From JAJFFW01 sp963922595 (lineage in GTDB: Bacteria > Pseudomonadota > Alphaproteobacteria > Caulobacterales > Parvularculaceae): 64,000 bases of DNA. Shown here one piece after another: positions 1-9,720 of this stretch. The stretch's first letter is position 1. Each line of letters starts with the position of its first letter. Position numbers and translations under genes: made by a program. The notes under the pieces were generated by a model. It saw only the letters and a program-made list of their open reading frames with translations. It was not told the origin of the DNA and did not search any database. The stretch covers positions 41,375-105,374 of the forward strand of contig CAWUIM010000002.1 in assembly GCA_963922595.1 (NCBI GenBank). The letters are read 5' to 3'.

Positions 1-2
1 TG

Positions 3-572
3 CGCCAGCCGCGCGTTGCTTTGTTTTCGCTTCTCAGCGCAATCGTGGCTGGCGGCGGCGGATATATTCCGGTGAAAATGCGCGCGCTCGCCGAGGCCAA
101 TCCCTTTATTCACGACATCACCACAGATTTTGAGAATCCGCCGCAGATCATCGAGGCGGCTACTCTCGAGCGTAAGAATCCGGCGCGATATGTGGGCGAC
201 GACCTTGTGGGCGACACGGGCAAAACAGTGGCGCAATCGCAGATGGAAGCGTTTCCCGATCTGACGCCGTTGTTTCTGAAAGCCGATATGGAAACCGCAA
301 CGAAGAAGGCGCGCACGGCCATTGAGGCCATGGGGATGGAGATTATCGCCGAAGGACCCGCAGACGACGAAACGGGCGGGGGATGGCGGATCGAAGCGGT
401 GGAGACGAGCCGCTGGTTCGGCTTCAAGGACGATTTTATCGTGAGACTTACGGCCGCTGACAATGGCGAGACGCGCATTGACGTGCGGTCAAAATCGCGC
501 GTCGGCGGTTCCGATCTTGGCGCCAATGCGGTGCGTGTGCGGACCTTTTTTGAAAAAGTGGAAGCCGCGTAA
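3..572 (+). CDS. DUF1499 family protein, 5' end cut by window edge
   Basis: The reading frame is open from the first bases of the window, so the true start lies upstream; a TTG at 21 is the first start-like codon but is unlikely to be real. What is visible begins with the end of a hydrophobic segment (residues around AIVAGGGGYIP), followed by the motif IHDITTDFENPP and a beta-rich region ending in FFEKVEAA, the pattern of DUF1499. Family members are usually membrane-anchored proteins of about 250-300 residues and of unknown function. The 3' end faces purN convergently with only 7 bases between them. Family assignment is by recognition of the IHDITTD motif; no function is inferred. Confidence 0.75.
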   Translation, partial: RQPRVALFSLLSAIVAGGGGYIPVKMRALAEANPFIHDITTDFENPPQIIEAATLERKNPARYVGDDLVGDTGKTVAQSQMEAFPDLTPLFLKADMETATKKARTAIEAMGMEIIAEGPADDETGGGWRIEAVETSRWFGFKDDFIVRLTAADNGETRIDVRSKSRVGGSDLGANAVRVRTFFEKVEAA

Positions 573-579
573 ACGGCGA

Positions 580-1263
580 TCAGCCTGAATGCTTCGGATT
601 CATTAAAATTGTCTCTGAGCAAACATCGTCGTCAAGTTTGACGATGTTCCCGGTAGTGAGGCGCGCTTTGCCCGTCGCAATAAGGTTGACGCATTCCGGA
701 TAAAGTTCGTGTTCCTGTTCGAGAATACGTGCGGCGAGCGCATCTGCGTCATCGCCCGGTAAGACTGGGACCGCCGCCTGGCCAATAATGGGGCCAGCGT
801 CCATCTCGCTCGTCACAAAATGCACAGTGCAGCCGCCAATCTTGACGCCGGCGGCGATCATGCGTTCGTGCACGTTCAGGCCCTTGAAGGCGGGCAGTAG
901 AGAGGGATGGATATTCATGATCCGTCCCCGCCATTTGTTCACGAAATCGGCGGTTAAAATGCGCATAAAGCCGGCGAGGCAAACATAATCAACATTCGCG
1001 TCGGTGAGCGCGTCGCTTAACGCATTTTCAAATTCAGCGCGTCCATCGTCATACTTCTCTTCTTTCGTCCCGAAAGCCTTGTGATCGACAACGAGTGTCG
1101 CGACACCAGCTTTTTGCGCGCGCGCAAGGCCTGCGGCGCCCGGCCGGTTGGAGATAACCAGGGCGATATCCGCCGGAAAGGCGTCGTCGCTGCAGGCGTC
1201 GAGAAGGGATTGTAGGTTCGTCCCGCGTCCGGAAATCAGGACGGCGATTTTTGTTTTGGCCAT
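580..1263 (-). CDS. purN: Phosphoribosylglycinamide formyltransferase PurN
   Basis: Transfers a formyl group from 10-formyl-tetrahydrofolate to glycinamide ribonucleotide, the third step of purine synthesis in the cytosol. The 227-residue protein starts with the folded core motif VLISGRGTNLQSLL (8-21). The catalytic triad residues are visible as N117 and H119 in MNIHPSLLPAFKG and D155 in SEMDAGPIIGQ. Length is normal with a slightly extended C-terminus. It lies 5 bases downstream of purM on the same strand, so the two are almost certainly one transcript and translationally close-coupled. Confidence 0.97.
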   Translation of the reverse strand: MAKTKIAVLISGRGTNLQSLLDACSDDAFPADIALVISNRPGAAGLARAQKAGVATLVVDHKAFGTKEEKYDDGRAEFENALSDALTDANVDYVCLAGFMRILTADFVNKWRGRIMNIHPSLLPAFKGLNVHERMIAAGVKIGGCTVHFVTSEMDAGPIIGQAAVPVLPGDDADALAARILEQEHELYPECVNLIATGKARLTTGNIVKLDDDVCSETILMNPKHSG

Positions 1264-1268
1264 CGCGC

Positions 1269-2273
1269 TTACGCCGCCGCTATATCGCCAATGACGCGCG
1301 CCGCCTCGCCCGCTGATTGAATGGCGTCGATGGTCGCGTCAGCCTCTTCGGCGGCGACCACAAGGAGCCCGCCGACGCCGCAATTGAACGTGCGCCGCAT
1401 GTCTCCTGTGGAAAGTCCGCCCTCGGATTGCAGCCACTGGAAGAGCGGTGGCGGCACTAGCGCTGCGTCGTCGAAACGCGGACGTTGCCCGTCGGCGAGA
1501 ATGCGCGGTGCGTTGTCGGTAAGCCCGCCGCCCGTAATATGGGCAAAAGCGCGCACGCTCTCGTTTTTCAGAAGCGGCAAGACGGATTTTACATAAAGCT
1601 TTGTCGGCGTCAGGAGCGCTTCCCCGAGACTGACCGTTTCGTCAAACGGGGCCGGCGCCGCCAATGCGAGGCCGGCGTCCGCGACGATCTTTCGGATGAG
1701 CGAATAACCATTGGAATGCGCGCCGGAAGAAGGCAGGCCGATCATGATGTCGCCGATGCATGTCTCGCGCGGCATCAGATGCGGTCTTTCAACGGCGCCG
1801 ACGCAAAAGCCCGCGAGATCATATTCGCCCGCCGCATACATGCCCGGCATTTCGGCGGTCTCTCCGCCAATCAACGCGCAGCCGGCCTGGCGGCAGCCTT
1901 CGGCGATCCCGGCGACGACATCGGCTGCGACGCCTTCTTCAAGTTTTCCCGTGGCGAAGTAATCAAGAAAATAAAGCGGCTCCGCCCCTTGCGCTAGCAC
2001 GTCATTGGCGCACATGGCGACAAGATCGATCCCCACCGTTCCGTGGCGGCCGGTCTCGAAGGCGAGCTTCAGTTTTGTGCCGACGCCGTCGGCGCCGGAG
2101 ACAAGAAGAGGATCTTCAAAGCCCGCGGCCTTTAAATCGAAAACGCCGCCAAATCCGCCAAGCGCCGCATCGGCGCCGGGCCGCGCCGTGGCTTTCGCGA
2201 GCGGCTTGATCGCTGACACGAGCCGTTCGCCCGCATCGATATCAACGCCCGCCTTTTTGTACGCATTGTTCAT
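1269..2273 (-). CDS. purM: Phosphoribosylformylglycinamidine cyclo-ligase PurM
   Basis: ATP-dependent ring closure giving aminoimidazole ribonucleotide, the fifth step of purine synthesis. The ATG at 2273 gives a 334-residue protein beginning MNNAYKKAGVDIDAG, the usual PurM N-terminus; the frame extends upstream but that extension has no family similarity. The signatures GADGVGTKLKLA, MCANDVLAQGAEPLYFLDY and IGGETAEMPGMY are present in order. First gene of purM-purN. Its 5' end is divergent from the DUF2066 gene across about 180 bases that must hold both promoters; I could not pick a convincing one for purM. Confidence 0.97.
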   Translation of the reverse strand: MNNAYKKAGVDIDAGERLVSAIKPLAKATARPGADAALGGFGGVFDLKAAGFEDPLLVSGADGVGTKLKLAFETGRHGTVGIDLVAMCANDVLAQGAEPLYFLDYFATGKLEEGVAADVVAGIAEGCRQAGCALIGGETAEMPGMYAAGEYDLAGFCVGAVERPHLMPRETCIGDIMIGLPSSGAHSNGYSLIRKIVADAGLALAAPAPFDETVSLGEALLTPTKLYVKSVLPLLKNESVRAFAHITGGGLTDNAPRILADGQRPRFDDAALVPPPLFQWLQSEGGLSTGDMRRTFNCGVGGLLVVAAEEADATIDAIQSAGEAARVIGDIAAA

Positions 2274-2454
2274 AGAGTCCGTGTAAACGCGCCCTAAGGC
2301 CGGATGCAAGCACCTTACGAGCGTGTCATGTTTAGTGAAACTTCGGGGGTGCACCTGCGTGTCGGCGCACGGTATAAAGGCGCGCAAGGGGTGGAACGCC
2401 CGGTCAAACCTGAAAAGTCGATCATCAGGCGTGGCGGAATAGTCAGGAAGAACG

Positions 2455-3849
2455 ATGAATATAATCAAGGGTTTATTGGCATTCGCGCTGGTCGTGTGGG
2501 GAGGCGCCGGGTCCGCGTTCGCCCAAAATGAAGGTGTCTTCGTTGTCCCGCGCGTGCCTGTTCAGGCGCAGGCCGACACGGCGCGGGAGGCGAAAAATAT
2601 CGCTCAGAGCCAGGGCCGTCGCCGCGCCATGGACATTTTGCTGCGTCGTCTGACCGTCGAGGACGACTGGGTCTATCTGCCTAAGTTGCGATCTGGCGTG
2701 GAGGCTGACGCCGGTCCGTCGCCGGATGGAAAATCGCCGATCGCGATCACAACGGAAACCTTGCTGGCGCTTGAAAGCGGCTTTGTGGTGTATGGCGAAA
2801 AGAGCTCTTCCAAAACCTACCGCGCACTGATTACATACCGGTTTAAGCCCGAGGAAGTGCGCCGCCTCTTGCGCGCCTCGCGCATTCCCTACAGCGAAGC
2901 GCAGACGCGCACCGCGCTTGTATTGCCCGTTCTGCAAACGGACAGCGCCGTCTATTTGTGGGAGCCGAACAATCCGTGGATGGCGGCGTGGAAAGCTCGT
3001 CCTTACACGCACGAACTGACGCCAATGACGGCGCCGCTTGGCGATCTTGAAGATTCAGCACGGATCACAGCACGGCAAGCATTGGCTCTCAATGAAGCGC
3101 GTCTAAAGGCGTTGGCTGAGCATTACTCGGTCAGTCAGGTTATCGTCGCACACGCGCGCCTGCGCCAACAGGAAGGCAAAGACCAGGTGAGCGTCCGGCT
3201 CATCAACGGCTATCGCGAATCCGGTGCGCTCGCGCCGAGTGATGAGTTAGGCGAACTCCTTGAACAGGAGACAACGCCAGCGGCCGCGCGCACGCCTGCG
3301 AATGATTTCGCCGCCGATGTGGGCGATGTGCTGGGACAGGCTTTCTTGAGCGAGGCGTCCGGTAACTTTCCGATGTTGGCTGAACGCGCCATCGAGCTTT
3401 CAATCGCGAAATACTCCAAGGGCTGGAAAGCGCGTACGCTGATTGATTACGGCGCGGAAGCGATCCTCGACAGCACCGCGTTTTTTGGCTCGATACAGGA
3501 GTGGGCGAAGATCCGCTCTGCGCTTGTGGAAACGCCTCTCGTGGGGTCGGTGCAGGTGTCGGCGCTGTCCAAACGAGGCGCCGAAATGCGCATGCGCGTT
3601 TTCGGCGATCCGTCGCGACTCGTCACTGCGCTTGAAAGTCAGGGTCTCACGCTCTGGACCGAAACAGGCGAGCGCTGGTTTGTCGCAACGCCGTCAACGG
3701 CGCAGCAATATCGCGGCCGCCGGTTCCTGCGCGAGCGCGATCGCCGTCGTGGTCTGTTCGGTGACGCCGATAGCTATGGCGATGCGGCGGGGCCCATTCC
3801 GGCGACGGAAGTTTTGGAGCCGGAAGCGGCGCCGAAAATCAGTAACTGA
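2455..3849 (+). CDS. DUF2066 family exported protein
   Basis: A 464-residue protein with a clear signal peptide (hydrophobic residues 4-19, likely cleavage after AFA at 23), so it is probably periplasmic. The mature part begins VFVVPRVPVQAQADTAREAKNIAQSQGRRRAMDILLRRL, the start of the DUF2066 domain, and later has YRFKPEEVRRLLRASRIPY. The function of this family is not established. In alphaproteobacteria it sits between purM and hda, as here, which argues for a conserved but unexplained link to the neighbouring chromosome-replication and polyphosphate genes. A possible -10 TATAAA lies at 2373-2378 but has no good -35. Confidence 0.85.
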   Translation: MNIIKGLLAFALVVWGGAGSAFAQNEGVFVVPRVPVQAQADTAREAKNIAQSQGRRRAMDILLRRLTVEDDWVYLPKLRSGVEADAGPSPDGKSPIAITTETLLALESGFVVYGEKSSSKTYRALITYRFKPEEVRRLLRASRIPYSEAQTRTALVLPVLQTDSAVYLWEPNNPWMAAWKARPYTHELTPMTAPLGDLEDSARITARQALALNEARLKALAEHYSVSQVIVAHARLRQQEGKDQVSVRLINGYRESGALAPSDELGELLEQETTPAAARTPANDFAADVGDVLGQAFLSEASGNFPMLAERAIELSIAKYSKGWKARTLIDYGAEAILDSTAFFGSIQEWAKIRSALVETPLVGSVQVSALSKRGAEMRMRVFGDPSRLVTALESQGLTLWTETGERWFVATPSTAQQYRGRRFLRERDRRRGLFGDADSYGDAAGPIPATEVLEPEAAPKISN

Positions 3850-3912
3850 TCCGTCACCGAATTGCGCCGGCGCGGCGCCGCAATTTGCTGACGGAAATGC
3901 TGGCGCAACGTC

Positions 3913-4593
3913 ATGGACAGTCATTCACAATTGCCGCTCGGGTTCAAAGCGCTTTCGCCCGATTATACGCGGGCGGGATTCATTCTTAGCGAATCAAACC
4001 AAAACGCTCTTTCGATCGCGGACAAGTGGATCGCTTCGCAAGAGCGCAGGCTTGCCGTGTGCGGCCCTGACGGGTCGGGTAAGACCCATCTTGCGACAAT
4101 CATCGCCAAGGACATTGGCGGCGAGGCGCAGTGGATGGCAGGCGAGGCGATCACTGATCCAGCTCCCGGCGCTGATGTCGTTATCGATGACGTCCATAAG
4201 GCGACCAATCCTGAACAGCTATTGTCCGTTGTCAGCGGCTGTCAGGCCGCGGGGGTGCGGCTTATCCTGGCCGGTCGCGGCCAGCCTGTGGATTGGGCGC
4301 AGGGCTTGAAGGACCTGGCGACGCGGCTTGAGGCAATGCCTCGATTGAACCTCGGGGAGCCTGACGAAGAGCTGTTGCGCGTTGTCATCCAAAAGCTCTT
4401 CGTTGATCTGCAATTGCGTGTGGACCCGGCCGTCAGCGCCTACGCTGCGCCGCGGCTGCCGCGCACATTCGCCGCCGCACAGGCGTTTGTTGCCGCCGCC
4501 GACGCTACGGCGACAGAAAAAAAGTCGCCAATCACCAAGGTTCTGGCGGGAAACGTCATAAATAACCTTTCGGAAGGGGGCTTCAGGTCATAA
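3913..4593 (+). CDS. hdaA: HdaA, DnaA-related regulator of replication initiation
   Basis: AAA+ protein homologous to the DnaA ATPase domain. With the sliding clamp it stimulates ATP hydrolysis by DnaA, so that initiation happens once per cycle. The 226-residue protein carries an N-terminal clamp-binding hexapeptide QLPLGF (6-11), Walker A GPDGSGKT (51-58), a Walker B-like VVIDDVHK (89-96), and a sensor-2 style LATRLEAMPRLNL. It lacks the DnaA DNA-binding domain, as expected. It follows the DUF2066 gene by 63 bases and precedes ppk by 30 on the same strand. Confidence 0.92.
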   Translation: MDSHSQLPLGFKALSPDYTRAGFILSESNQNALSIADKWIASQERRLAVCGPDGSGKTHLATIIAKDIGGEAQWMAGEAITDPAPGADVVIDDVHKATNPEQLLSVVSGCQAAGVRLILAGRGQPVDWAQGLKDLATRLEAMPRLNLGEPDEELLRVVIQKLFVDLQLRVDPAVSAYAAPRLPRTFAAAQAFVAAADATATEKKSPITKVLAGNVINNLSEGGFRS

Positions 4594-4623
4594 TTTGTCG
4601 ACGAGGCAAAGTGCGAACGACCT

Positions 4624-6864
4624 ATGGATGCCACTGACGACGGTTTGAATATGAAAGGCGCTGCCCATGCAGATGGCGAAGCGCCCGATTTGCTGTCGCG
4701 CGCCAAGGGGTCAAGCGCGAATAAGCCGGTCTATAAAATTACGTCAAAAGACCGCTTCATCAATCGCGAGTTGTCATGGCTCGCCTTCAACATGCGCGTG
4801 CTCGAGGAAGCGTTCAATCGCTCACATCCGGTTCTGGAACGGCTTCGATTTCTATCAATCTCCGCCAGCAATCTCGATGAATTTTATATGGTGCGCGTCG
4901 CCGGTCTTGTGGGCCAGGTTCGCGAAGGCGTCACGGCGCTCAGCCAGGAAGGCCTAAGCGCCAGCGAACAATTAACGCTGATCCATGAGGAAACCTCGCG
5001 GCTGATGGCCGAACAGCAGCGCTGTTGGCGTGAACTTTTACCCGAGATGCAGGCCGGCGGTATCGCTGTTCTCGATACGGATGACTTGACGCCGCAAGAA
5101 GAGGAATGGCTGCAAAAAGAATTCACGAACAATATCTTTCCGGTGCTGACGCCGTTGGCGCTTGACCCGGCGAACCCGTTTCCGTTTATCCCGAATTTGG
5201 GCTTCTTTCTGTGCCTGGAGCTGCAACGCAAGGACGGCTCGATCCTCACCGCGTTTTTACCGCTTCCCGCAAAGGTTTCGCGGTTTATCCAGTTGCCCAA
5301 TGTGGATGCGGACGGCGAGAGCCCGGAGCGCGTGCGCTTCATCGCCCTTGAGAAGGTCATTGTTAAATTTATCGACCACCTGTTCCCGCGCCACAAACTG
5401 AAAGGCTCGGGCGCGTTCAGGATTGTCAGAGACTCTGACGTTGAAATTGAAGAAGAAGCTGAAGATCTCGTCCGGGTTTTTGAGTCCATGTTGAAGCGTC
5501 GCCGGCGCGGCGATGTCATTCGCTTGAAAACCGATGCGTCGACGCCGAAGCGCATGCGCACGTTGGTGGCCGAACGGATGAAAGTGAGCACGCGCGACGT
5601 CGTGGTCATCGACGGCATTCTGGGGCTGACGCAAACTTCCCAGCTTATCCCGCAAAGCCGCGCAGACCTTCAGTTCGTTGCGCATGAGCCGCGCTTTCCC
5701 GAGCGAATTCGCGAGCATGGCGGCGATTGTTTCGCGGCCATTCAGGAAAAGGACATCGTCGTCCATCACCCGTATGAATCCTTTGACGTGGTGGTCCAGT
5801 TCCTGAAGCAGGCGGCGAACGATCCGAACGTGCTGGCGATCAAGCAGACGCTCTATCGAACCTCGAAACAGTCGCCGATTGTCGAAGCGCTCATCGAAGC
5901 GGCGGAAGCCGGGAAAAATGTCACCGCCCTTGTGGAGCTGAAGGCGCGCTTTGACGAGGAAGCCAATCTCAATTGGGCGCGGGCGCTGGAGCGCGCCGGC
6001 GTCAATGTCGTCCACGGATTTGTCGAATATAAGACGCATGCGAAGCTTTCGGTTATTGTGCGCCAGGAAGACGACAAGACAAGCACATATGTCCATGTGG
6101 GGACCGGCAATTATCATTCGGTGACGGCGAAAATCTATACGGATTTATCGCTCTTCACGTGCGACCCCGCAATCGGGCGCGACGCCGCCAAGGTTTTCAA
6201 CTATGTCACAGGCCATACGCGGCCCGACGGTTTCGAACGCTTCGCCGTGGCGCCGATCGACGCTCGGGGACGGATCACCGCTCTCATCGATGAAGAAATT
6301 CGCCATGCCAAGGCGAACAGGCCGGCCTCAATCTGGATGAAGATGAACCAGTTGGTGGACGGCGTCATTATCGACAAATTGTACGAGGCGAGCCAAGCAG
6401 GGGTTCAGATCGATCTGGTGGTTCGGGGAATCTGCTGTTTGCGGCCGGGCGCGCGGGGTCTGTCGGAGAACATTCGCGTCAAAAGCATTGTCGGCCGTTT
6501 TCTGGAACATGCGCGCATTTACTGCTTCGGCGGCGGCGCGCCGCTTCCCAACCCGAAAGCAAAAGTCTTCATCTCTTCGGCCGATCTGATGCCGCGCAAT
6601 CTCAACCGCCGGGTGGAGGTGTTTTGTCCGATCGATAACCCGACCGTGCACAGCCAGATTCTCGATCAGATCATGGTGGCCAATCTTAATGACGAGGCGC
6701 AGAGCTGGCGGCTTAAACCGAGCGGCGAATATGTGCGTGTGAAACCCCCGAAGAGCGCCGCGCCCTTCAATGTGCACACTTATATGATGATCAATCCCAG
6801 CCTTTCGGGAAGGGGGGCGGCGATCGAATATAATGCGCCGAAGGCGTTGAAGCCGAAGAAGTAG
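4624..6864 (+). CDS. ppk: Polyphosphate kinase Ppk1
   Basis: Reversibly builds long polyphosphate chains from ATP. The 746-residue protein has the N-terminal domain start FINRELSWLAFNMRVLEEA, and both catalytic-site histidines sit in recognisable context: H491 in YVHVGTGNYHS (the autophosphorylated residue) and H629 in FLEHARIYCFGGG. The two phospholipase-D-like C-terminal domains are complete. The ATG at 4624 has only a weak ribosome site; the next in-frame ATG (4651) is an alternative, and the first 40 residues are unlike the family core. It pairs with the exopolyphosphatase gene 72 bases downstream, so synthesis and breakdown are encoded together. Confidence 0.97.
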   Translation: MDATDDGLNMKGAAHADGEAPDLLSRAKGSSANKPVYKITSKDRFINRELSWLAFNMRVLEEAFNRSHPVLERLRFLSISASNLDEFYMVRVAGLVGQVREGVTALSQEGLSASEQLTLIHEETSRLMAEQQRCWRELLPEMQAGGIAVLDTDDLTPQEEEWLQKEFTNNIFPVLTPLALDPANPFPFIPNLGFFLCLELQRKDGSILTAFLPLPAKVSRFIQLPNVDADGESPERVRFIALEKVIVKFIDHLFPRHKLKGSGAFRIVRDSDVEIEEEAEDLVRVFESMLKRRRRGDVIRLKTDASTPKRMRTLVAERMKVSTRDVVVIDGILGLTQTSQLIPQSRADLQFVAHEPRFPERIREHGGDCFAAIQEKDIVVHHPYESFDVVVQFLKQAANDPNVLAIKQTLYRTSKQSPIVEALIEAAEAGKNVTALVELKARFDEEANLNWARALERAGVNVVHGFVEYKTHAKLSVIVRQEDDKTSTYVHVGTGNYHSVTAKIYTDLSLFTCDPAIGRDAAKVFNYVTGHTRPDGFERFAVAPIDARGRITALIDEEIRHAKANRPASIWMKMNQLVDGVIIDKLYEASQAGVQIDLVVRGICCLRPGARGLSENIRVKSIVGRFLEHARIYCFGGGAPLPNPKAKVFISSADLMPRNLNRRVEVFCPIDNPTVHSQILDQIMVANLNDEAQSWRLKPSGEYVRVKPPKSAAPFNVHTYMMINPSLSGRGAAIEYNAPKALKPKK

Positions 6865-6936
6865 AAACATGGTCCAGGCGAACCCGAATCGGCGAAGCAT
6901 CCTTCAGGAAACCGCAGCGTAGAAGCGAGAACCAGT

Positions 6937-8430
6937 ATGGCGGCGACATCGCCCAAGATGAGCTCGACGAAACGGGCTGTGGTCGATATCGGCTCGAACT
7001 CCGTCCGTCTTGTGATCTTCGACGGCAGCCGCCGCGCGCCTGCGTCGATCTGCAATGAAAAGGCGCTGTGCGGTCTCGGCCGGGACATGACGGCATCCGG
7101 GGCGCTCAACAGCGCGTCGGTGGAATTTGCGCTGGCGACGCTTCAGCGCTTTCGCCGTCTGCTCGGCGAACATGGCGACCCGCCGACGCGGGCCATCGCT
7201 ACAGCCGCTGTCCGGGAAGCGAGCGACGGACGTGCTTTCGTCAAGCAAGTGCAGAAACTCGGCTTCGACGTAGAAGTCATCGATGGCGAAAAAGAAGCAG
7301 AACTCGCGGCGTTGGGAGTCATTTCCTATCATCCGGCCGCTGAGGGACTGGTTGGCGACATGGGCGGCGGCAGTCTTGAGCTAGTGTCGGTCAAAGAGCG
7401 TAAGATCAAGGACAGGTCGAGCCTTTCGATCGGCCCGCTTCGTCTTATGCAGGACACCGGGAACAATCTCGATAAAGCCAAATCGGTTATCAGCCGTGAA
7501 ATTGATAGCCTGTCCTGGGTGAAACCGAAAAAGTTTGACACGCTCTACGCCGTTGGCGGCGCATGGCGCGCGGTTGCGCGGATTCATATGCGGTTGCGCA
7601 GCTATCCGCTTTCAATTCTTCACGGGTATGAGATGAGCCAGAGCGATGCGATCGAAATGTGCGATCTTGTAGCGCGGCAAAGCCGGCGGTCGCTGGAAGA
7701 AATTCCGGGAATTCCGCGTCGGCGCATCGATACCTTGCCGTACGCGGCGCTCGTTTTAAAGGCTGTTCTGAAGCGGATGAACGCCGAAAAAGTGTTTGTA
7801 TCGGCAGGCGGCGTGCGCGAAGGCTTGCTCTATGATCAGTTAACGGATGAAGAAAAAAAGATCGATCCGTTGCTTGCCGGCGCCGGGTTTTATGCGGAGC
7901 GCTTGTCGCCCGCTCTCGCCTTTGGAGAGGCGGTGTCGGCGATGACGGCGCCGATGTTTCCCGATGAAACACCGGCGCAGCGCCAATTGCGCGAGGCGAC
8001 CTGCCTGATGATCGACACCGGCGCCTATTTTCATCCCGACCTTCGCGGTGAACATGTTTTCGATACGGCGCTGCGAGCGCCCTTCTATGCAATTTCGCAT
8101 GAGGGCCGCGCGGCTATGGCGTTGGCGTTGTTCGTCCGCCATGAGGGGCGGCGCGCGGCGTTTCCTGACGATCAGGCGATGGGGCTTTTATCCTGGGAAG
8201 ATCAACAGGGCGCGATCCGTCTGGGCTTGGCCATGCGGTTCGCGGGCGCGCTTGCGCCGAAAGCGCCGAGCCTCTTGCGCGATTGCCGACTGTCGCTTGA
8301 GGAGGGCGCTCTCGTTTTTCGCGCGCCTGCGGATGTGGGCGCATTGATGGAGGAGTTTCCGCGCCGCCGGTTGCAGTCGCTCGCGAGCGCTTTCGAAGTG
8401 GAACCCGTCGAGCGTTATGCGAACGACTAA
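6937..8430 (+). CDS. ppx: Ppx/GppA family exopolyphosphatase
   Basis: Releases phosphate from polyphosphate ends, or hydrolyses pppGpp, in the ASKHA phosphatase fold. The 497-residue protein opens with VVDIGSNSVRLVIFDG (phosphate-1 motif) and has GDMGGGSLELVSV (phosphate-2 motif), the adenosine-type motif FVSAGGVREGLLYDQL, and a C-terminal helical domain. Substrate choice between polyphosphate and pppGpp cannot be read from the sequence, but the position directly after ppk favours polyphosphate. A second ATG seven codons in (6958) could also be the start. It is convergent with rnd, 2 bases apart. Confidence 0.93.
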   Translation: MAATSPKMSSTKRAVVDIGSNSVRLVIFDGSRRAPASICNEKALCGLGRDMTASGALNSASVEFALATLQRFRRLLGEHGDPPTRAIATAAVREASDGRAFVKQVQKLGFDVEVIDGEKEAELAALGVISYHPAAEGLVGDMGGGSLELVSVKERKIKDRSSLSIGPLRLMQDTGNNLDKAKSVISREIDSLSWVKPKKFDTLYAVGGAWRAVARIHMRLRSYPLSILHGYEMSQSDAIEMCDLVARQSRRSLEEIPGIPRRRIDTLPYAALVLKAVLKRMNAEKVFVSAGGVREGLLYDQLTDEEKKIDPLLAGAGFYAERLSPALAFGEAVSAMTAPMFPDETPAQRQLREATCLMIDTGAYFHPDLRGEHVFDTALRAPFYAISHEGRAAMALALFVRHEGRRAAFPDDQAMGLLSWEDQQGAIRLGLAMRFAGALAPKAPSLLRDCRLSLEEGALVFRAPADVGALMEEFPRRRLQSLASAFEVEPVERYAND

Positions 8431-8432
8431 GG

Positions 8433-9581
8433 CTAAGTCGGAATGATCTGCACAGCGCCGCCCGTTAGCTTTAACGCGATTTCGCCGCGCTTTAATTGAA
8501 GGGCGAACATACCGAAAATCTCGTGGCGCCACCCCTGCAGCGCACGCACGTCCGCATTGTCATCGAGTGCGATAGCTTCAAGATCAGCGCTCGATGCAAT
8601 CAGTTTCGGCGCAACTGAAAATTCTTCGCACTGCTTTTTCAATAATACCTTTAAGAGATCGACAACGTCAGCCGGCGGCGTCGCGCGCTGTTGTTTTTGG
8701 CCAATGCTCGGGAGCGTATCCTTCTCCATACGGCGTCCTTCAGCGACCATGTCGAGAAGGGCGGCGCCTGTTTTTGAACGCTCGAACCCTTTTGAAATTG
8801 AACGCGCGCGGCCCAGTTCCTGGGGCGTTCCTGGCTTTAATCGCGCGAGTTCGAAAATGCTCTCGTCGCTCAATACCCGTCCGCGCGGTAAGTCGCGTTC
8901 CTGCGCTTCGCGCTCGCGCCATTCGGCGAGCTTGAGGAGGGGGCCCAAATCGCCGGGCCGTACATTGCGGAGTTTCAAGCGCTTCCATGCATCGCGCGGT
9001 TTGATCAGATAGAGATCCGGATCCAAGAGGCTCTCAGCCTCTTCAGCAACCCAACTCGTTCGATTGTCTTCTTCAAGGTTTCTTTTTAATAACTTGTAAG
9101 CGTCGCGCAGGTGAGTGACGTCTGAGAGCGCATAGCTCAATTGCGCCTCGGTGAGCGGCCGTCGCGCCCAGTCGGTGAAGCGCGACCCCTTGTCGATCCG
9201 CGCGTTCAACAGATTGCGCATTAATGGCTCGTACCCGATTTGATCGCCATATCCGCAGGCCATCGCCGCTATTTGGCTGTCAAAAAGCGGGGCCGGCACT
9301 TCGCCCATGAGCTTGTAGAAAATCTCCAGGTCCTGGCGCGCCGCGTGGAAAACCTTTACCACGTTTTTGTCTGCCATAACCTCCAGAAAGGGGGTGAGAT
9401 CCATCCCCTCGGCCATGGGATCGATGATCGCTTCAACGCCGTCTGCGGCGGCCTGAATGAGGCACAGAATTGGCCAGTAGGTCTTCTCCCGCATGAATTC
9501 TGTGTCGACGGCGGCGAAAGGCTTGTCTCGAAGCTCCCTCGAAAACGCAGCGAGGGCGTCAGTATCGGTAATCACTTGCAT
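8433..9581 (-). CDS. rnd: Ribonuclease D
   Basis: 3'-5' exoribonuclease that trims tRNA and other stable RNA precursors. The 382-residue protein has the DEDD exonuclease motifs in order: AAVDTEFMREKTYW (residues about 22-35), FHAARQDLEIFYKLMGE, and YALSDVTHLRDAYKLL. An HRDC domain follows (LAEWREREAQERDLPRGRVLSDE). Length is typical of the family. It faces ppx tail to tail. Confidence 0.96.
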   Translation of the reverse strand: MQVITDTDALAAFSRELRDKPFAAVDTEFMREKTYWPILCLIQAAADGVEAIIDPMAEGMDLTPFLEVMADKNVVKVFHAARQDLEIFYKLMGEVPAPLFDSQIAAMACGYGDQIGYEPLMRNLLNARIDKGSRFTDWARRPLTEAQLSYALSDVTHLRDAYKLLKRNLEEDNRTSWVAEEAESLLDPDLYLIKPRDAWKRLKLRNVRPGDLGPLLKLAEWREREAQERDLPRGRVLSDESIFELARLKPGTPQELGRARSISKGFERSKTGAALLDMVAEGRRMEKDTLPSIGQKQQRATPPADVVDLLKVLLKKQCEEFSVAPKLIASSADLEAIALDDNADVRALQGWRHEIFGMFALQLKRGEIALKLTGGAVQIIPT

Positions 9582-9664
9582 CGCCCGGGCTTAGCAACTT
9601 CTGCGCGCTGCGTCTCGCGCGAAATGCAAATTCTTGCAGAAAATTTCGAGGCCCGCAAAGTGAT

Positions 9665-9694
9665 AAAAAAACAGCCCCGACGATGCGGGGCTGT
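9665..9694 (-). terminator. Rho-independent terminator of the S49 peptidase gene
   Basis: Read on the minus strand, ACAGCCCC and GGGGCTGT form an 8-bp stem (plus a possible closing C-G pair) around a short loop, followed by seven consecutive T. It lies 26 bases after the stop of the minus-strand gene at 9721, in the right place and orientation to end that transcript before rnd. Confidence 0.9.
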
Positions 9695-9720
9695 TGATAG
9701 TTAACGGTGCGTGACGGCTT

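Noticed and set aside
5257..6117. 286-residue ORF antisense to ppk
   Set aside because: Shadow of the conserved ppk frame, with no ribosome site or recognisable domain.
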